DNA of 64,000 nt. Origin: Cyclospora cayetanensis. Lineage: Eukaryota > Apicomplexa > Conoidasida > Eucoccidiorida > Eimeriidae. A program made the translations under genes and the position numbers. The notes beneath the pieces were generated by a model. That model was not told the DNA's origin. It saw nothing but the letters and a program-made list of their open reading frames with translations, and searched no databases. Shown here piece by piece: positions 33,547 to 48,930 of this stretch. The stretch is taken from NCBI RefSeq assembly GCF_002999335.1, contig NW_020312403.1, forward strand, positions 124,001 to 188,000. The letters are read 5' to 3'. Positions within the stretch are counted from its first letter, which is position 1, and each line of letters opens with the position of its first letter.

Positions 33547-36500
33547 TGGGCTCTGTTGGGGGAGCTACTGCCGTTTTCGTACACCGGTTAGCAGAAAGAA
33601 ATCGCCAAAGTAAGCGGCAGCAAATCCACGGCTGCCAAATATTGCTTGTTTCATGTTGTGTATTAGGACATAAGCTCAACAGGCTTCAACTACTCGGCAT
33701 TGCTTTAGTAAAACTTTGAAGATTCGGAAGGATACCGAATCGGGGGGACTGGGGACAGAGCCAAGCGGCGCAACAGCACCAGTGGATAGTAAAGTGAGAC
33801 CATGCGTCAAGGCTTTATGGAGTACACAATATACACCAAAAACTTATTTTTCGGACGTTTCAAGAAAAAAAAACAAGCAAACATGCTCAAAGGTGGTGAG
33901 GGCCAAGTACCGGCGAGGGCTGCGGGAGCAGCTACTCACTGAGCCTCTAGCTACCGTGGCAGGCTGACGGATCGCAAACCGCCACAGTGGCATGCAAAGC
34001 AAAGCCACAAACCGTAATTATTATTCATTAGCCCACTTAATCATACTTAATATTCGATCCTTGAAAGAATTCTACTCCGTTGCCTTAAGAGCATCGAAGA
34101 ATCCTCTTCTGGAGAGGCGTCGCAAAGGCATTGATGGGGTGTGCATCAGTAAGGCCGCCAGTTACGCTCCGCAGTAGCAGCAGAAACCAGCTACTGTATC
34201 GGAGGCACCTTTAAATTTCAGCATGACATTTCATGTGAATATCGGACATATGCTTACAGGCAAGAGCAGCAAATTGCCACGACACTGGGATGCAAAGGGA
34301 CCTGTGCAGCACTGCTGCATGGACAGCTTTCGGTCCCACCGTATTGTGGCGTAAAGACCCCAGCAGCTTAGCGGCAGAAACCGGGATATTTGACTCTATT
34401 GATATGCATTTTTTGTATTCAAACGAAAAGAAATCTTGTGCTGTATGTCTTTCCTCCTCAGGCACAGCCTCTTTTTTTGCTTTTTATCTAGCAGCCCAAT
34501 GCCAATGCGAGGCATACATTGCACACTTAACGTACCACCCCCGCGTCCTTGGCATACCCGAGGCCTAACAGCGCAAAAATTTGCTTACTATGGGGCATTA
34601 GCAGCCACAACCGTCAGTCAAAGGCCAGTGTGGCAGTTTAGCGCGCCAAGCCACACTGGCATTTCTTGTCGCACTACATATGTACTTTACTGCCAATATA
34701 TAAGAAGCTATTTCGTTTCGGTTTCAATATGTATATTCGATGGATTACAGAGATATCCCAATTTTAAACGAATTGATGTCACTTGCCTATGCGCTTGTGA
34801 GACGCGTTGTCCACATGGGTGGCTGGATGCTCCATCGACCATCTCCATAAGGAAACCCTTAACTCCGTACACGATATTACACCTTGAGAACATGTCATCG
34901 AGGGCTTACTAAAAACGCTTACTCCCTCCCCTGCCACACAACTCAGAGGTGCCGACATAAGAGCAGTGAAACCGCGTGTTGCGCGTAGTTGCACAGTCTA
35001 TGCACTTCAATATTTACAGCTAAAAAGTCCACATAGGTATTTGGAGCACGTACACACACACCATACTGCGTCAGCTTGTATGGTGCTGACACCAATTTAC
35101 AATGAAGACGACATGAGACCCGACGAACCAATTAGTTGATTCTCTAGCAATACGTAGACAGAGTATAGCCAGTGTAGTACAAAGTGTCTGACTCTAATTT
35201 ACCCCTCTACATCTTCCTTAAAATATTTATGGCTCAGAATCTAGTGGTCTTTTTCCGTGATTCGAGACCGTTAGCGTGCAGGAGAGCGAAATGGTTCCCA
35301 CTCCGTCAACATTCATCGCTAAAGGAGATTTCCTTTAAAATTTGACACAGAAATCAGACGATTGAGTTATTGGATTTCTTGATCAAAGCCACATCGATTT
35401 TGTAAGGATATCTGACTTTGTCATGCACCCTAGTTAATGGGGGACCGAGAAATTACTGCGTCGATCCACGAGGTGGTGCTAACTGCTCCATTTTACATAT
35501 CGGTAGGAAACAATACTACTCCAAGCTCAATGCAAGCGCTATAAAAGATAATTGGGGGTCTGACAAACAAACTTTATTTCTTTCTCCCCAGCGCCACTCA
35601 CAAGTTTTTGACTTGAGGAAGTTGGGTCTCCTAGGCAGCTCGTAGCTGCACCCCCTCTGCACTTCGAGCATTCACAGTGAATTGGACGAAAACTCTAGCG
35701 CAGACGCCCATAGCATCGCACCTTGTATGAACGAAAATACTAATATGCAAAAGCCTGTACGCAGACGAATCCATTAGTCACCTTTCGGCTGTTGTTTTAT
35801 TGCACATGACCAGTGTAGTGAAAACGAAGAAGGTGCACCTGAAGCCTTCGTCAAAACCTGGGGGCTCTAGCTGAAATAACAATTTGGAATAAATTCTCCT
35901 CTACTTCTTTCACGCAGTACCACATACCTTACCGTGACGCTTTAGTTACAGAGTCAAGTGAGTGTGCTAGCAATGTTGAACAAACATGCTGCTGCCCATT
36001 ACTCTGGCGGCCCTTTGTGGGTAGGTTCCCAGTGAGCGACACAGTTGCAGTACTTACACCGGCATGATGCCGCCGAGTCAGTCCATATGTGTTCCTGTTG
36101 CTCATCTCAAACTAAGCTAAGGGGGCAGACAGGTAACGCTGGTCAAGACCGCTTCGCCCTGCACCCAGCAATCTGTCAGAGGACCCCTCCCTTGTGGCTT
36201 GTTTAAGAGCGCCCCCGGCGCGTCGTGGCTTGACATTAGCAGCTGGTATGCCAGTCATTCTGCAAGGCACATGCAAGGGGCACTTGATTCTGTGGGTTGC
36301 TCACAACCGCCTGCCCCTCTCCCCTCCGCTGACTGAAGATGAGTGCCCCATCTTCCGTTCCCCATCCACTACTTCAGGCAGCCGGAGAGAAGTCCTCCTT
36401 GAACTATTGATCCTATTAGTGTACGTCTGTGCAGCTGAGGGTTTGCTCCGCAAAAGGGTACAACTAAGTTGCTTGCGATTCCAATACAGGCCCCAAAGAG

Positions 36501-36770
36501 GCATCTAATACGAGGCCTCGATGAGACTGGAGAGACAGTTGCTACGATGGCTGCCCTGCCAAGGGGTTACACTAGGCTCTACAGCTCGAAAGAAGAGAAT
36601 CGGAGTGGCGCTCGTGCACTAGCTTTTCAAATAAATTGATACACAGAAAGTCAAGTTGATGGCCAGCGATGCAAGGTGTGCAGGCAATGTTAGGGCGCCA
36701 TTCGGAGGTATCAACGATCAGGCTTTTCAGCTTTGGTTACAAATGGTTTGTGCAGGTGTGTGACTTCGTC
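33547..36770. other. Gene-poor spacer
   Basis: About 3.2 kb upstream of the ChaC gene and downstream of the Pro/Gln-rich exon. Frames are short and not splice-linked. A plus-strand frame at 36194-36508 and another near 35418-35645 have no recognisable domain. Promoter elements for ChaC are expected near 33.6-34 kb but none could be pinpointed. Confidence 0.45.
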
Positions 36771-37413
36771 TCAGGAGCCGTGCAGACAGCCGCGGCGCTT
36801 CATGCGGCCCCCGCGACTTCCTTGCTGCTGTCTCTTCGTGCAGATCCGATCTCCCGTATGCGAAGGCAGTTGCTGCGGACACTGTTGCAGGGTCTCTGGC
36901 GGGGGGGGGACTGGTGGCTGGTGCTGCTGCCCAACCTGTTGCGGACTTGGGGATGCCTGCTGCTGGTACTGCTGTAGGTGCGGCCGCTGCTGCAGTTGGT
37001 GTTGGGTGTGCACCGGCCGCACAAACTGGTGCGCCTGCTGGTGCTGCCCAGAATACGCCCCTCTATTGTGAAGAGCCTGCTGGTGGCGCTGTGATTGCTG
37101 CCAGTTTTGCGGCTGCTGGCCCATGCATCCTTGTGGGGGCCGCGGTCGGTGATTTTGATGCACCTGAGGAGGCCGCTTTTGCACCTGCTGCTGCTGGTGA
37201 TCTGAGACACATGGGCCGTTCATACAACGAATCGAGCCTTCCAATTCGCCATCTGCCAACAGCTGCTGCTCTGGCTGTTGCGGCGGACACAAATGTTGTG
37301 GAGGAGGCCCAGGGGGTGGAGGCGGTGGTTGCGCAGTTCCAGAGAAGAGGCGAGAAAGAGGCCCCCCTTTGCATGGGGGCGGCCAACTGCAGCCGTAGGG
37401 GAACGTCACAAAC
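36771..37413 (-). CDS. Probable exon of a Pro/Gln/His-rich low-complexity protein
   Basis: A minus-strand frame of about 213 codons ends at a stop at 36771-36773. Its N-terminal part has Pro runs (AQPPPPPPGPPPQHL) and the rest is Gln/His/Pro-rich (GQQPQNWQQSQRHQQALHN), with several Cys and Gly. There is no ATG at its start, so an upstream exon is required. One splice-consistent option is an ATG exon at 37562-37495 (donor gtaacc) joined in phase 2 to an acceptor at 37414-37416 (ctttag). That gives MKSDVGDADC...WLLLM followed by FVTFPYGCSW, with an 81-nt intron. The opposite strand is also open but purely Ala-rich, as expected of a shadow. No homologue was recognised, and the coding strand itself is an inference. 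Confidence 0.4.
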
Positions 37414-37918
37414 CTAAAGCGTGTGGCTGCAGCAATAGTAGCGCCGCTGCGAGTGGTCCGCCATGATGATAGTACAGCAGCAAAAACCGGTTACATCAAC
37501 AACAGCCATGCGCTAGGCCAAGGACCAGCAAGACAATCAGCGTCACCGACATCGGACTTCATCGTACCAGGTATATCTGCTTAGCTCTTCAGGTAAAGCG
37601 ACTATCAAGTCGGGATGCTGCGCAGGCGCTCACAGAACAATCATCAGCCTCGCAATTTTCAGCGCACGCATCTGCTGCACAGGCAGCATCAACCGCCTAC
37701 TAGAAAAGCAGGGCCGCCCTTTGAATTACAGCGTAAAAAAAGGCACATACCAGAACTGAATGGCAAAGATATAAGAGACGTAGAGAAAAAAAGCGGGCCT
37801 ACAGATTCACCGAGGTTTCCCAGACACAAAAGTCACTATCAGCACTTTTGAATGCATGAGAACAAGTACATCCGCACACGCAGAACAAACGCCAAATCAC
37901 TTCAGTACAAACGCCAAA
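37414..37918. other. Spacer between BCD1 and the Pro/Gln-rich exon
   Basis: About 500 bp holding the BCD1 3' UTR and the likely start of the Pro/Gln-rich gene, including the tentative first exon at 37495-37562. A second minus-strand ATG at 37550-37552 opens a short hydrophobic frame resembling a signal peptide (MSVTLIVLLVLGLAHG), but it meets a stop without a convincing donor. Confidence 0.35.
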
Positions 37919-40262
37919 TCACTTGGTAAAAGGGGCAAGGCTGAGATGCAGCACAACATCCAAGTAAGGAGCAGAAGGAGAATATAATGAGTGGCAATAT
38001 ACTTCAATGATTGTCGTCCCTTTGAGACATTCTGCCAGAGTTTCATCCCATGGCAACAGATATGCTTGCAATAAAGCGTCGCTTTGAGAACCCGTGGAGC
38101 CTCCAGCCGTTGTTTGTCCCCCTTCTTCCGCCTCTGTCGCCTTGGCGTTCGTGGCAGTTGTTGTATCGGGGCTGGGTGCCAGAATAACACCCGCATGCGC
38201 TGCAGTGACCGGCAACAGCAGACGAAACCCCGTCTCTCCTGTTGCGTCTGTTGCTTCGGGCTGCATGTCTCGTGCTGCACCTGTCTCCGCAGCAGGAGCC
38301 ACAGCAGCTCGTGGATCTCCTACGTTTCCTGCTGCCGCCTTTAGTAGAGGCCCCATGGCGCATCGACGAAGCAACTCCTTGTCCTTGGTGGCTTCCGAAG
38401 CTTCCCCCCGTTTTCGTTGCATGCCTTGCTGCAGCTTTCTGCAGCAGTGCTGCTGCAGGAGTGCGGCGTGCTGTCTCAGCTTCTGGTCTTCTCGCAGGAC
38501 CAAAGAGATGCAGGGGCCCCCCCCAACGGGCAATCTGAAGCATGCATCCCAGCATATGATATGCCCACTTCCGCTTTGCTGATGCTGCTGCTCTGCAGGT
38601 TGCACGAGTGCATCTACGCCGTCGGTAGCCTGCTCCTGTGGTTGCTGCTCCTGTGGTTGCTGCTCCGGTTGTTGCTGCTCCGATTGTTGCTGCTCCGGTT
38701 GTTGCTGCTCCGATTGTTGCTGCTCCTGTGGTTGCTGCTCCGATTGTTGCTGCTCCGGTTGTTGCTGCTCCGATTGTTGCACCCATGACTGCCTTCCTTT
38801 CTCCTGCTGCTGATTGACTTGGCATTCGTCCACGCCCTCGAGGCGGTCGTGATTCTGCTGCTGATGTTCCTGCGATGCGTCGTCCCGTGGCTTTTGAGCT
38901 TGCTCTTGCTGCTGGTGCCTGTTTTTGTGCTGTTGCAGCACTTTGGTTCGGTTGAAAATGCGCTGAGAATGGGTTGGAGGCAAGAACACAAAGTCCACGC
39001 CTCGGCGTTGGCAGAGATTCCGCAATTGAACGGGATGAGTCCTGCAGCACTCTCGCACACCACAAGGTCAGAACGGCCTTTTCCCAGCAAGTTCGAGCCA
39101 TGCTCTAGAGACTCCACAGTCATCAGCAGTACAGGACGATCTGCCGTCGGCTGTGCTGCCCTCAGTTTAGTGGCGGGGAGCCTTAAGGTGGGAAGCCGGG
39201 AAAGAATCTCTAAGAGGCTACAGAATACACCCTCTGGACCTCAAAGCCTTGGGGTGAGCCAGCCTGTGTTCAGTGCTGAAGCTAAGAGGTCTCAAGGTTG
39301 CGTTATTGTAGGTGAATATGTGAGGGCATCGCCTCGACTCCGCAGGCTAGGGAATATGCAGGAAAGCCATTTCTTTGCGCCATGCACATGGGGAGAAAAA
39401 AACGAATTCATGCTCGAGCGTCCTTGTCTTACCCTTTCCGCTTCTTCGACTCAACGCTCTCAAGCCGCTGCCTCTGTGCTGCCTCCACAGCCCTTGCCGC
39501 CCTCTCCAACAGCTGCAAATCCTTCTCCATCTCCTTCTCCCCAAAGGCTCGCAGTCCAACAAATGACACGCGCAAGGGCACGCGGGATGCAGGCGTCAAA
39601 TCGAACGGACTCGGTGCTGCTGCTGCTGGTGCTGCTGCTGTTGAAGCCGCATGCACTGCTGGTGAAGTGCCACTCGGGCCGCATGCATGCGTTGTTGGTG
39701 CCGCAGGGACCGACGTTGCGCGCATTGCTGCTGCTGGAATTGCAGCGTGCCCTTTGCCTGCCGCGATTCCAGCTGATGGACATGCTTGGGGGGGTACAGG
39801 TCGAAAGGGAAACACTGTAGGCGTCGCCACTGCACTGCAGGCTCCCGATTCAGCAGCTGCTGCAGCGGTTGCTGCTGCAGCGGTTGCTGCTGCAGCGGCT
39901 GCTTCCCCCTCTATGTGTGCAAGCACGGGGTCTTGACTTCGTGTGCGCTGCATGTGCTGCTGCAGCAGCAGATGCTGTCTGTAGCATGCGAGGCAGCACG
40001 TCTGCAGCCGGCACTGTGGGCAGCGATACGGTGGAGATGCTTTGTTGCATATAACGCATTCGCCAGCAGCTCTTCGGAAAGGTGGCCTTAAGGCCTCTTC
40101 TGCAGCTGGCTCTCTAGCTGCGGTGTCATCAACCCCAGCAGAAATCGCCTCTGAAGCCTCTGTTTCAGCAGGCGCTGCTGCTGCTGCTGCTGCTAGTGGT
40201 GGTAGTGGTAGCATTGCTGCTGGCACTTGCCAAGACTGTGGCGCTACCGAATGAGCCGCCAT
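37919..40262 (-). CDS. HIT-type zinc-finger protein, BCD1/ZNHIT6 family (box C/D snoRNP assembly)
   Basis: Two exons, 40262-39433 and 39041-37919, are joined in phase 2, giving about 650 aa. The ATG has an in-frame stop upstream at about 40293. The HIT finger at residues 69-103 carries CVICNK, YRCPQCRLQTCCLACYRQH and a final His, matching the C2-C2-C2-HH/C pattern. The frame after the finger holds a long Ala-rich linker, then FVGLRAFGEKEMEKDLQLLE. Exon 2 starts HPVQLRNLCQRRGVDFVFLP, the BCD1 block that follows the finger (compare RGIELVLLPPG in animal proteins, from memory). A Gln/Pro/Glu minisatellite follows. The C terminus contains ETLAECLKGTTIIEV, like the conserved end of BCD1. The family helps assemble box C/D snoRNPs in the nucleus. 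It is divergent from PRMT3. Confidence 0.85.
38631..38775. repeat. 15-bp coding minisatellite in BCD1 (SEQQQ/PEQQQ/PQEQQ)
   Basis: Nine full 15-bp units plus a partial one, of three types: gttgctgctccggtt, gttgctgctccgatt and gttgctgctcctgtg. In BCD1 they read as the pentapeptides PEQQQ, SEQQQ and PQEQQ. The other two minus-strand frames and at least one plus frame (LLLRLLLLRL-type) are also stop-free across the array. Confidence 0.9.
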
Positions 40263-40976
40263 CTCCGCCTTCTGACGCCCTTGCTGCTGCTGCTACCCCC
40301 GCCCTGTTCGCAGTGGTCACTGCTTGTTATAAAGCGGTTTTTTGTGCCACTGGCTGTTGCGAAGTTGAGCGCGAGCTGCTGCTGCTCTCGCCCCTTTGGA
40401 TGCTTCTGCAGCCACCAGTACTCAAGGTTGCCGCTTTTTTCGAAGGTATTCGAATCATTTACGCGTAGGAGGGCTGCGCTGCAGCGGCAGGAGAGGCTAG
40501 GCACCTCCCGCGCGGGGAACCTCGGAGATCTTCGGCGGGAAGCGCGACGACCCCGCAAAGTTTCCAGTCGCAGCAGTACTGGTGACTAAAATGTGTTACT
40601 GCCCAGAAACAAGGAGCAGCAGTAGGAGAAGATCCAACGGCGAAGGTGATGAAGGATGAGGGAGGGGGGTTCGAAGGCAGCAAGCAGGGAAGGAGAAAGC
40701 CGCTACCAGCCTCGAGGCCCCCCGCTGCGCGAAATCGCCACCCACGATGATCCTTTGCCCTTCCCCCTTCGCTCAGCACCTCTCACTCGCTTTCAGATTT
40801 TGCGCTTTGGAAGACAGGAGACTCGGGCGGTTGCGAAGGGCAGCTTTTGGACGCTACCTCCGTTGTAGCGCCAAGGCCTTAGTCGGACCCTCCAGAAAAC
40901 AGGATTTGATTCTTACGTCTGCAGGAGCACTCGCAGAGGCTTTCCGTGTCTTTTTTTCGAGACAGCAGCTCCCACC
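40263..40976. promoter_or_regulatory. Divergent promoter region shared by BCD1 and PRMT3
   Basis: The two ATGs are 714 bp apart on opposite strands, so both promoters and 5' UTRs must fit here. The PRMT3 ATG sits in a strong context (cccaccatgg). No recognised apicomplexan motif could be assigned with confidence. Confidence 0.5.
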
Positions 40977-44595
<3,619 letters not shown>

Positions 44596-46079
44596 AAGGC
44601 CAAGTAGCTAGCAGTATGCCTATTTCACCTGCTTTTCTCTATTGTGGGTGCGATATAACGGATGCAAAAGCTGCTTTCATTGGGGCATCTATTTTATTGG
44701 TGACCGTGTCTTCTATCTCGAAGGGTACAGATTTCTCCATCTGAATACGGCGTTAAAAGCATACGAGCAAGGACACACCTGCTCGTGCGCATATGGCAGG
44801 GACTTGTGTGGTGATGAAACACCATCAGATACTGGGGAATTTTTGAATTCAGGTGCCCAGACACTGTCGTAAACAGAAGCAGAGGCCTTGCGTTTCAATA
44901 ATCTGCAGTTACAGAGTGCTTCACCTTCTCACTCCACCGCGAAGGCCGTGGGGACGTTTGAGCAGCCTCAGTATAGTCTTAAGCCCCAGCGTTCTCGGGG
45001 AACAGGAGAGAACATGATCAGGGATCACTATAGACGGAAAACAGAGCGACACCACATTGCCTATGAATGCCTAAACGAATAGAGAAGAAAAAGCGCACCT
45101 CCCTTTATTCACCTGGCTGATATGAACGCAACGTATCCAAAACTCTTAAAAGTTCCTTGCCCTCTTCAAATTCACACAAAATATCTTTCTGCTCTCCTTT
45201 TGAGTCACGAATCATGCTACTACAGAAAATGTCCTTTAGGCAAGCGAATAGTAAACACGTACTCAGGGGTGTGGTGCAACGCTTCATCCAAGGTCAACGT
45301 AGAATGGCCCCCAGATTCGAAGTCAATGTAAACCCGATAGAACATTCTTGATTGCTGCCCTTAAAATGCTGGCTCCATCCCCTCCCCACCCTTCCCAGAA
45401 TTCCGGACTTAAGGGAAACCAAACACCTAGGTACACGTCGCTGCATCCCCCATGCAATCCGAGCACTCAATGCTGGTTGCGCACTGTATCAACGGTACAA
45501 GCAACAGAACATTGGTCTTGTTCAATCGAACTAACGCTACTCTGCATCGCATTTGGCATCACAACAAACAACCCCTAGTCAAGTACACATTAGAGGTAAA
45601 GGATTTAAACGTAGCTTACCTCGACACAGCAGATATTTAATCCAGAATTAAGAAGGAATAGACTAAACGGTCTGTCCATTAGTAGATCCTATTTGCAGGC
45701 AGAAGCACTGAAAGAGTAGTATTCCCCTGTAGAGTGAGTTGCCAACATGCAAAAGTTACTACAGTTCAGGCCGTCATACACGCACTCACTCATCCTTTAT
45801 GCCGAGATTAAGTCAACAACAAGCTTTGAAAGAATTAAAGGGTTACAGCTTGTAATTCCATAGAGATATTGGGCTATCCAGAAATAAGAATTTGGTTTGT
45901 GGAAGCCAGAACGTAGATCAGCAGCTGCTTTATGGGTGGTCTACCTCTGGACTACCAAACTGTTACGTCAAGTGGTGATGCGATGAGCAGCAAATCATTT
46001 ACTAAGGAACCGATAGGTGAGTTTTGCACCAATGATGGACATCTCGTGGGTCCAGGAGCAAATTAGTGGAAAAGCAAAG
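44596..46079. other. Gene-poor spacer
   Basis: About 1.5 kb from the end of PRMT3 to the recognisable start of the second retrotransposon fossil. Short frames only. The right part may be decayed gag of that element, but I could not align it. Confidence 0.4.
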
Positions 46080-48930
46080 TCAGGACTGGAATTCTTTGGA
46101 TGTCAAGGCTGGTTCACTTGGCCATAGCCTACAGTCGAAGGTCAACAACGAGAGAAAGCCGGAAGGAGCCCACGCTTCTATAGAGCACCAAACAGCCCCA
46201 CAACAGCGCGCCTGCTTCTACTGTGAGTGATTAGACCACATAATCCGGAACCGCATGCAGATGCAAGAGCCACGAAAGTTGGAAAACGGTATTTGGAAAG
46301 GAAACACAGGCTGCTTGGCGAGCAAAGTCGGCGCCTCAGGAAAACGCAGCCCCTCAGCACGCTACGGTGAAGTGAGAGGGGACACGGAAGATAGAACCGC
46401 TGCTCGAGACACATAAAGTAATTGTCTGCTCAGACGAGCTCATCTTGATGGGAAAATTTTGCTTGCGTTATATCACACTGAATGGGGTGTGGCTCTCTTA
46501 TCGGACAAGACGATAAAAACGTGCCATCTACCTGTTTGTTAGTGAGTACAACTCCTAGGACTTCGGCTTCTCAACAGGCTCCAGAACGCAATAGTTGACA
46601 CGTATGCGGCAGTTAAACGCTACTTTACTTGTACGTAGATCCTGTTAGCATGGTCAGTAACTTCTGTGGAAGATTCGTGCACTATGACATTATCTTCTGT
46701 AGCCCATGTGTGATCCAATAGAGGGCGCGCATGAGGCACACAGCTGAGGGGTGTAGAGGTTAGCGTACCAGGAAGCTCTAGGAAGAAGCAGCTTTCAATC
46801 TCATCATAAATGGTCATTTCATCTATGTAAACAGGAGTCGATTCAGTGCCTGAACAAGGTGACAGGGGCTCCATGGGTGCTGCTCGGCCGTGCAGAAAGA
46901 GAAGACGGTGTCAGGCAGCGTCCCGCTGGTTTTCCTATCTACAGAATTTGCCTGGCCCTTAGCTGAGAGATAGCGGGAACGGGTAGATATCAAGGAGCTC
47001 GCGAATGTGCTGAATATTGACGAGCCATCATCAAAGGTCGCCTGCTGTTCGTCGAGAGCGAAGTATTGAGCTACTCCTCTAGTCAACCTTAATCTCCGAT
47101 TTGCGGCTTTCTAAAGCCTAAACAGAATGGGTCTTAAAAGTTAGCGTATGGTCTGTCAGAAAAGAGTCAAAGTACAGGAATCGGCCCGCGCCTTCAAGTA
47201 AAAGCATTGTTGTTGACGAATCGGGACGGAGCGTGGTGCAGGAGTGTTAAGCTGAAGTACCTGAACAAGATTGCCCTAAAGAGGAAGCCCCTCATGTCAT
47301 TCAACGAGCGAAGGACCTAGCTGAATACACGGATATAGAGTGTGCTCAACATCTGACTTGACGAATGGCGGCTCACAGATCCCTTATCATCTAAATGATA
47401 GGCACAAAACGGCGTAGCACTCGCACTCGCAAACCCGAGTACGTATATATGCCATTTGAGTTGTTCAATGCCCCAGTTGAAGTGTGATAGCAAATAATGT
47501 GGTAGTTTAGGACTGATAAAGGAGGCTGGAATGCTATTTACACATGAAGGACGTCTGAGTAATCAGCCGAAACGTTAAGAGCACCTGCAGCACCAACGGC
47601 GTACGGATATCAGATGTTACAGAACTAGTAGTGATATTTGTAGGCAGTCAACCGCTAGTTTTCATGAAAACAATAATTTGGGGGAATCCGTGGTTCGGCT
47701 GCAAGAAATGAATCTGATGTGCTAAATATTGAATCCAAGCAACCCGTGGCCCTGAAATTTTACGCACAAACAAGGACACTACAAAGTTCTGCGGCCTGTA
47801 TCTTACTACTGAAACTCGACTAATATACTCAAGCTTTCCCATTTTCTACTGAAACACTTGATACGTATCAGTCTGTCAGTTGGACGGCGAAGGCGTACCG
47901 CAGTAAGGATTTTACCCGCCTGCCTTGTTACGTCTCTGGCACCTGCACTCCGATGGGCCTTTATTCCAGCAATCGATGAGCAACATAGCAATGGATCCTG
48001 CCCCCTTTCAACACGCTAACGGATTATCCGACATACCAAATTATTGCTTGACGTTCTATAGCGCCTCATCAAAACCAAGCAGGGGTATCCAGTGCATAAA
48101 AAAACCGTTATGCGGTGTGGTGGGGCGTGAAAAGTGTTGGCGCCATATGTGTGGGCGGCATGCTAGTACAGAGTGACTTTCACTCTTTCATGCACCTAAC
48201 AAAACCTTTTCAGGACTTTGAAAATACTGGAGATGCTTGCTGGCTTAGGCACCTCCTGCAGTACGACTTAACTCCGAAATGTGCTAAGGGCATCTCCATC
48301 GAGGCGACCAACGCTATTCTTGACGTCCCAGTAACGTGCTACTGTGCGCCGGAGCCTCTCTTGTCTGTGATGGGCTCACGGTTTTCTTAACATTGCACAA
48401 GTCAAGTATGAGTAAGACGTTTCTGATACCCATGCATCCGCTCATAAGGCCAACATCTAGAGTGGAAAACGGCCAAAGCACAATTACGTTTAGAAAAGGC
48501 CTGCTGTGGCTCGAAACAAAGCAACAACTTCGTCACTTGTGCATGGCGATTTCAATATGCAATGCCCTTTTGCTTACAGCAAATGACCTCTTCTCGAGTC
48601 ATGATGATGCTTACACTTCACCTGAATTTCTCGCGGCCTTTCCGCTGTTCTTGAAGGCGTGGCGCGACAGAGCACTACGCACTATCGTGCCCAAAATTCA
48701 GCTGCTGAAGCTCCGCATTGCTCCTTAACTCAGTCATTTGCAAAGTCTTTTGGGTCCATCCGACTAAACCGACTGTAGGCCTCATAGTTGGGCTACTGGA
48801 AATTAGGCGCTCGGATACCGCACTTGTCGCTGTCGACAGACTCAGTAAATACGCCCATTTCATTCCCCGCTGCAGCTCTTTTGCTGCTAGGAAAGTCGCT
48901 CAACCATTCTTACCTCATGTCTGATTTCCA
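46080..48930 (+). mobile_element. Decayed Ty3/gypsy retrotransposon, copy 2
   Basis: Colinear with the copy at 15.2-17.8 kb at an offset of 30.9-31.1 kb. Shared landmarks on the plus strand are as follows. LDVKAG before gag aligns with LDIKAV of copy 1. The zinc knuckle at 46213-46254 is C-x2-C-x4-H-x4-R with an internal stop. The protease piece is VALLSDKTIKTCHLPV (from 46489, followed by two stops), against VNLLSEETVQTCNMPV in copy 1. The RT start is near 47009, followed by RNase H pieces REKCWRHMCGR and WLRHLLQYDLTPKCAKGIS (about 48.1-48.3 kb). Integrase begins with KGLLWLETKQQL, and its core VGLIVGLLEIRRSD...VDRLSKYAHFIP is at 48.77-48.87 kb. In that core the first catalytic Asp of a DFI-type motif is Gly. 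Stops and frame breaks are frequent. LTRs and the 3' end were not identified. Confidence 0.82.

Noticed and set aside
36914..37417. Plus-strand Ala-rich frame
   Set aside because: Opposite-strand shadow of the Pro/Gln-rich exon; composition is only Ala/Gly/Val. The strand choice remains uncertain.
38819..39936. Plus-strand frames opposite BCD1
   Set aside because: They overlap both BCD1 exons and its intron. BCD1 has conserved motifs on the minus strand.
46620..47086. Two minus-strand frames of 84-87 codons
   Set aside because: They lie within the second retrotransposon fossil, whose homologous frames run on the plus strand.
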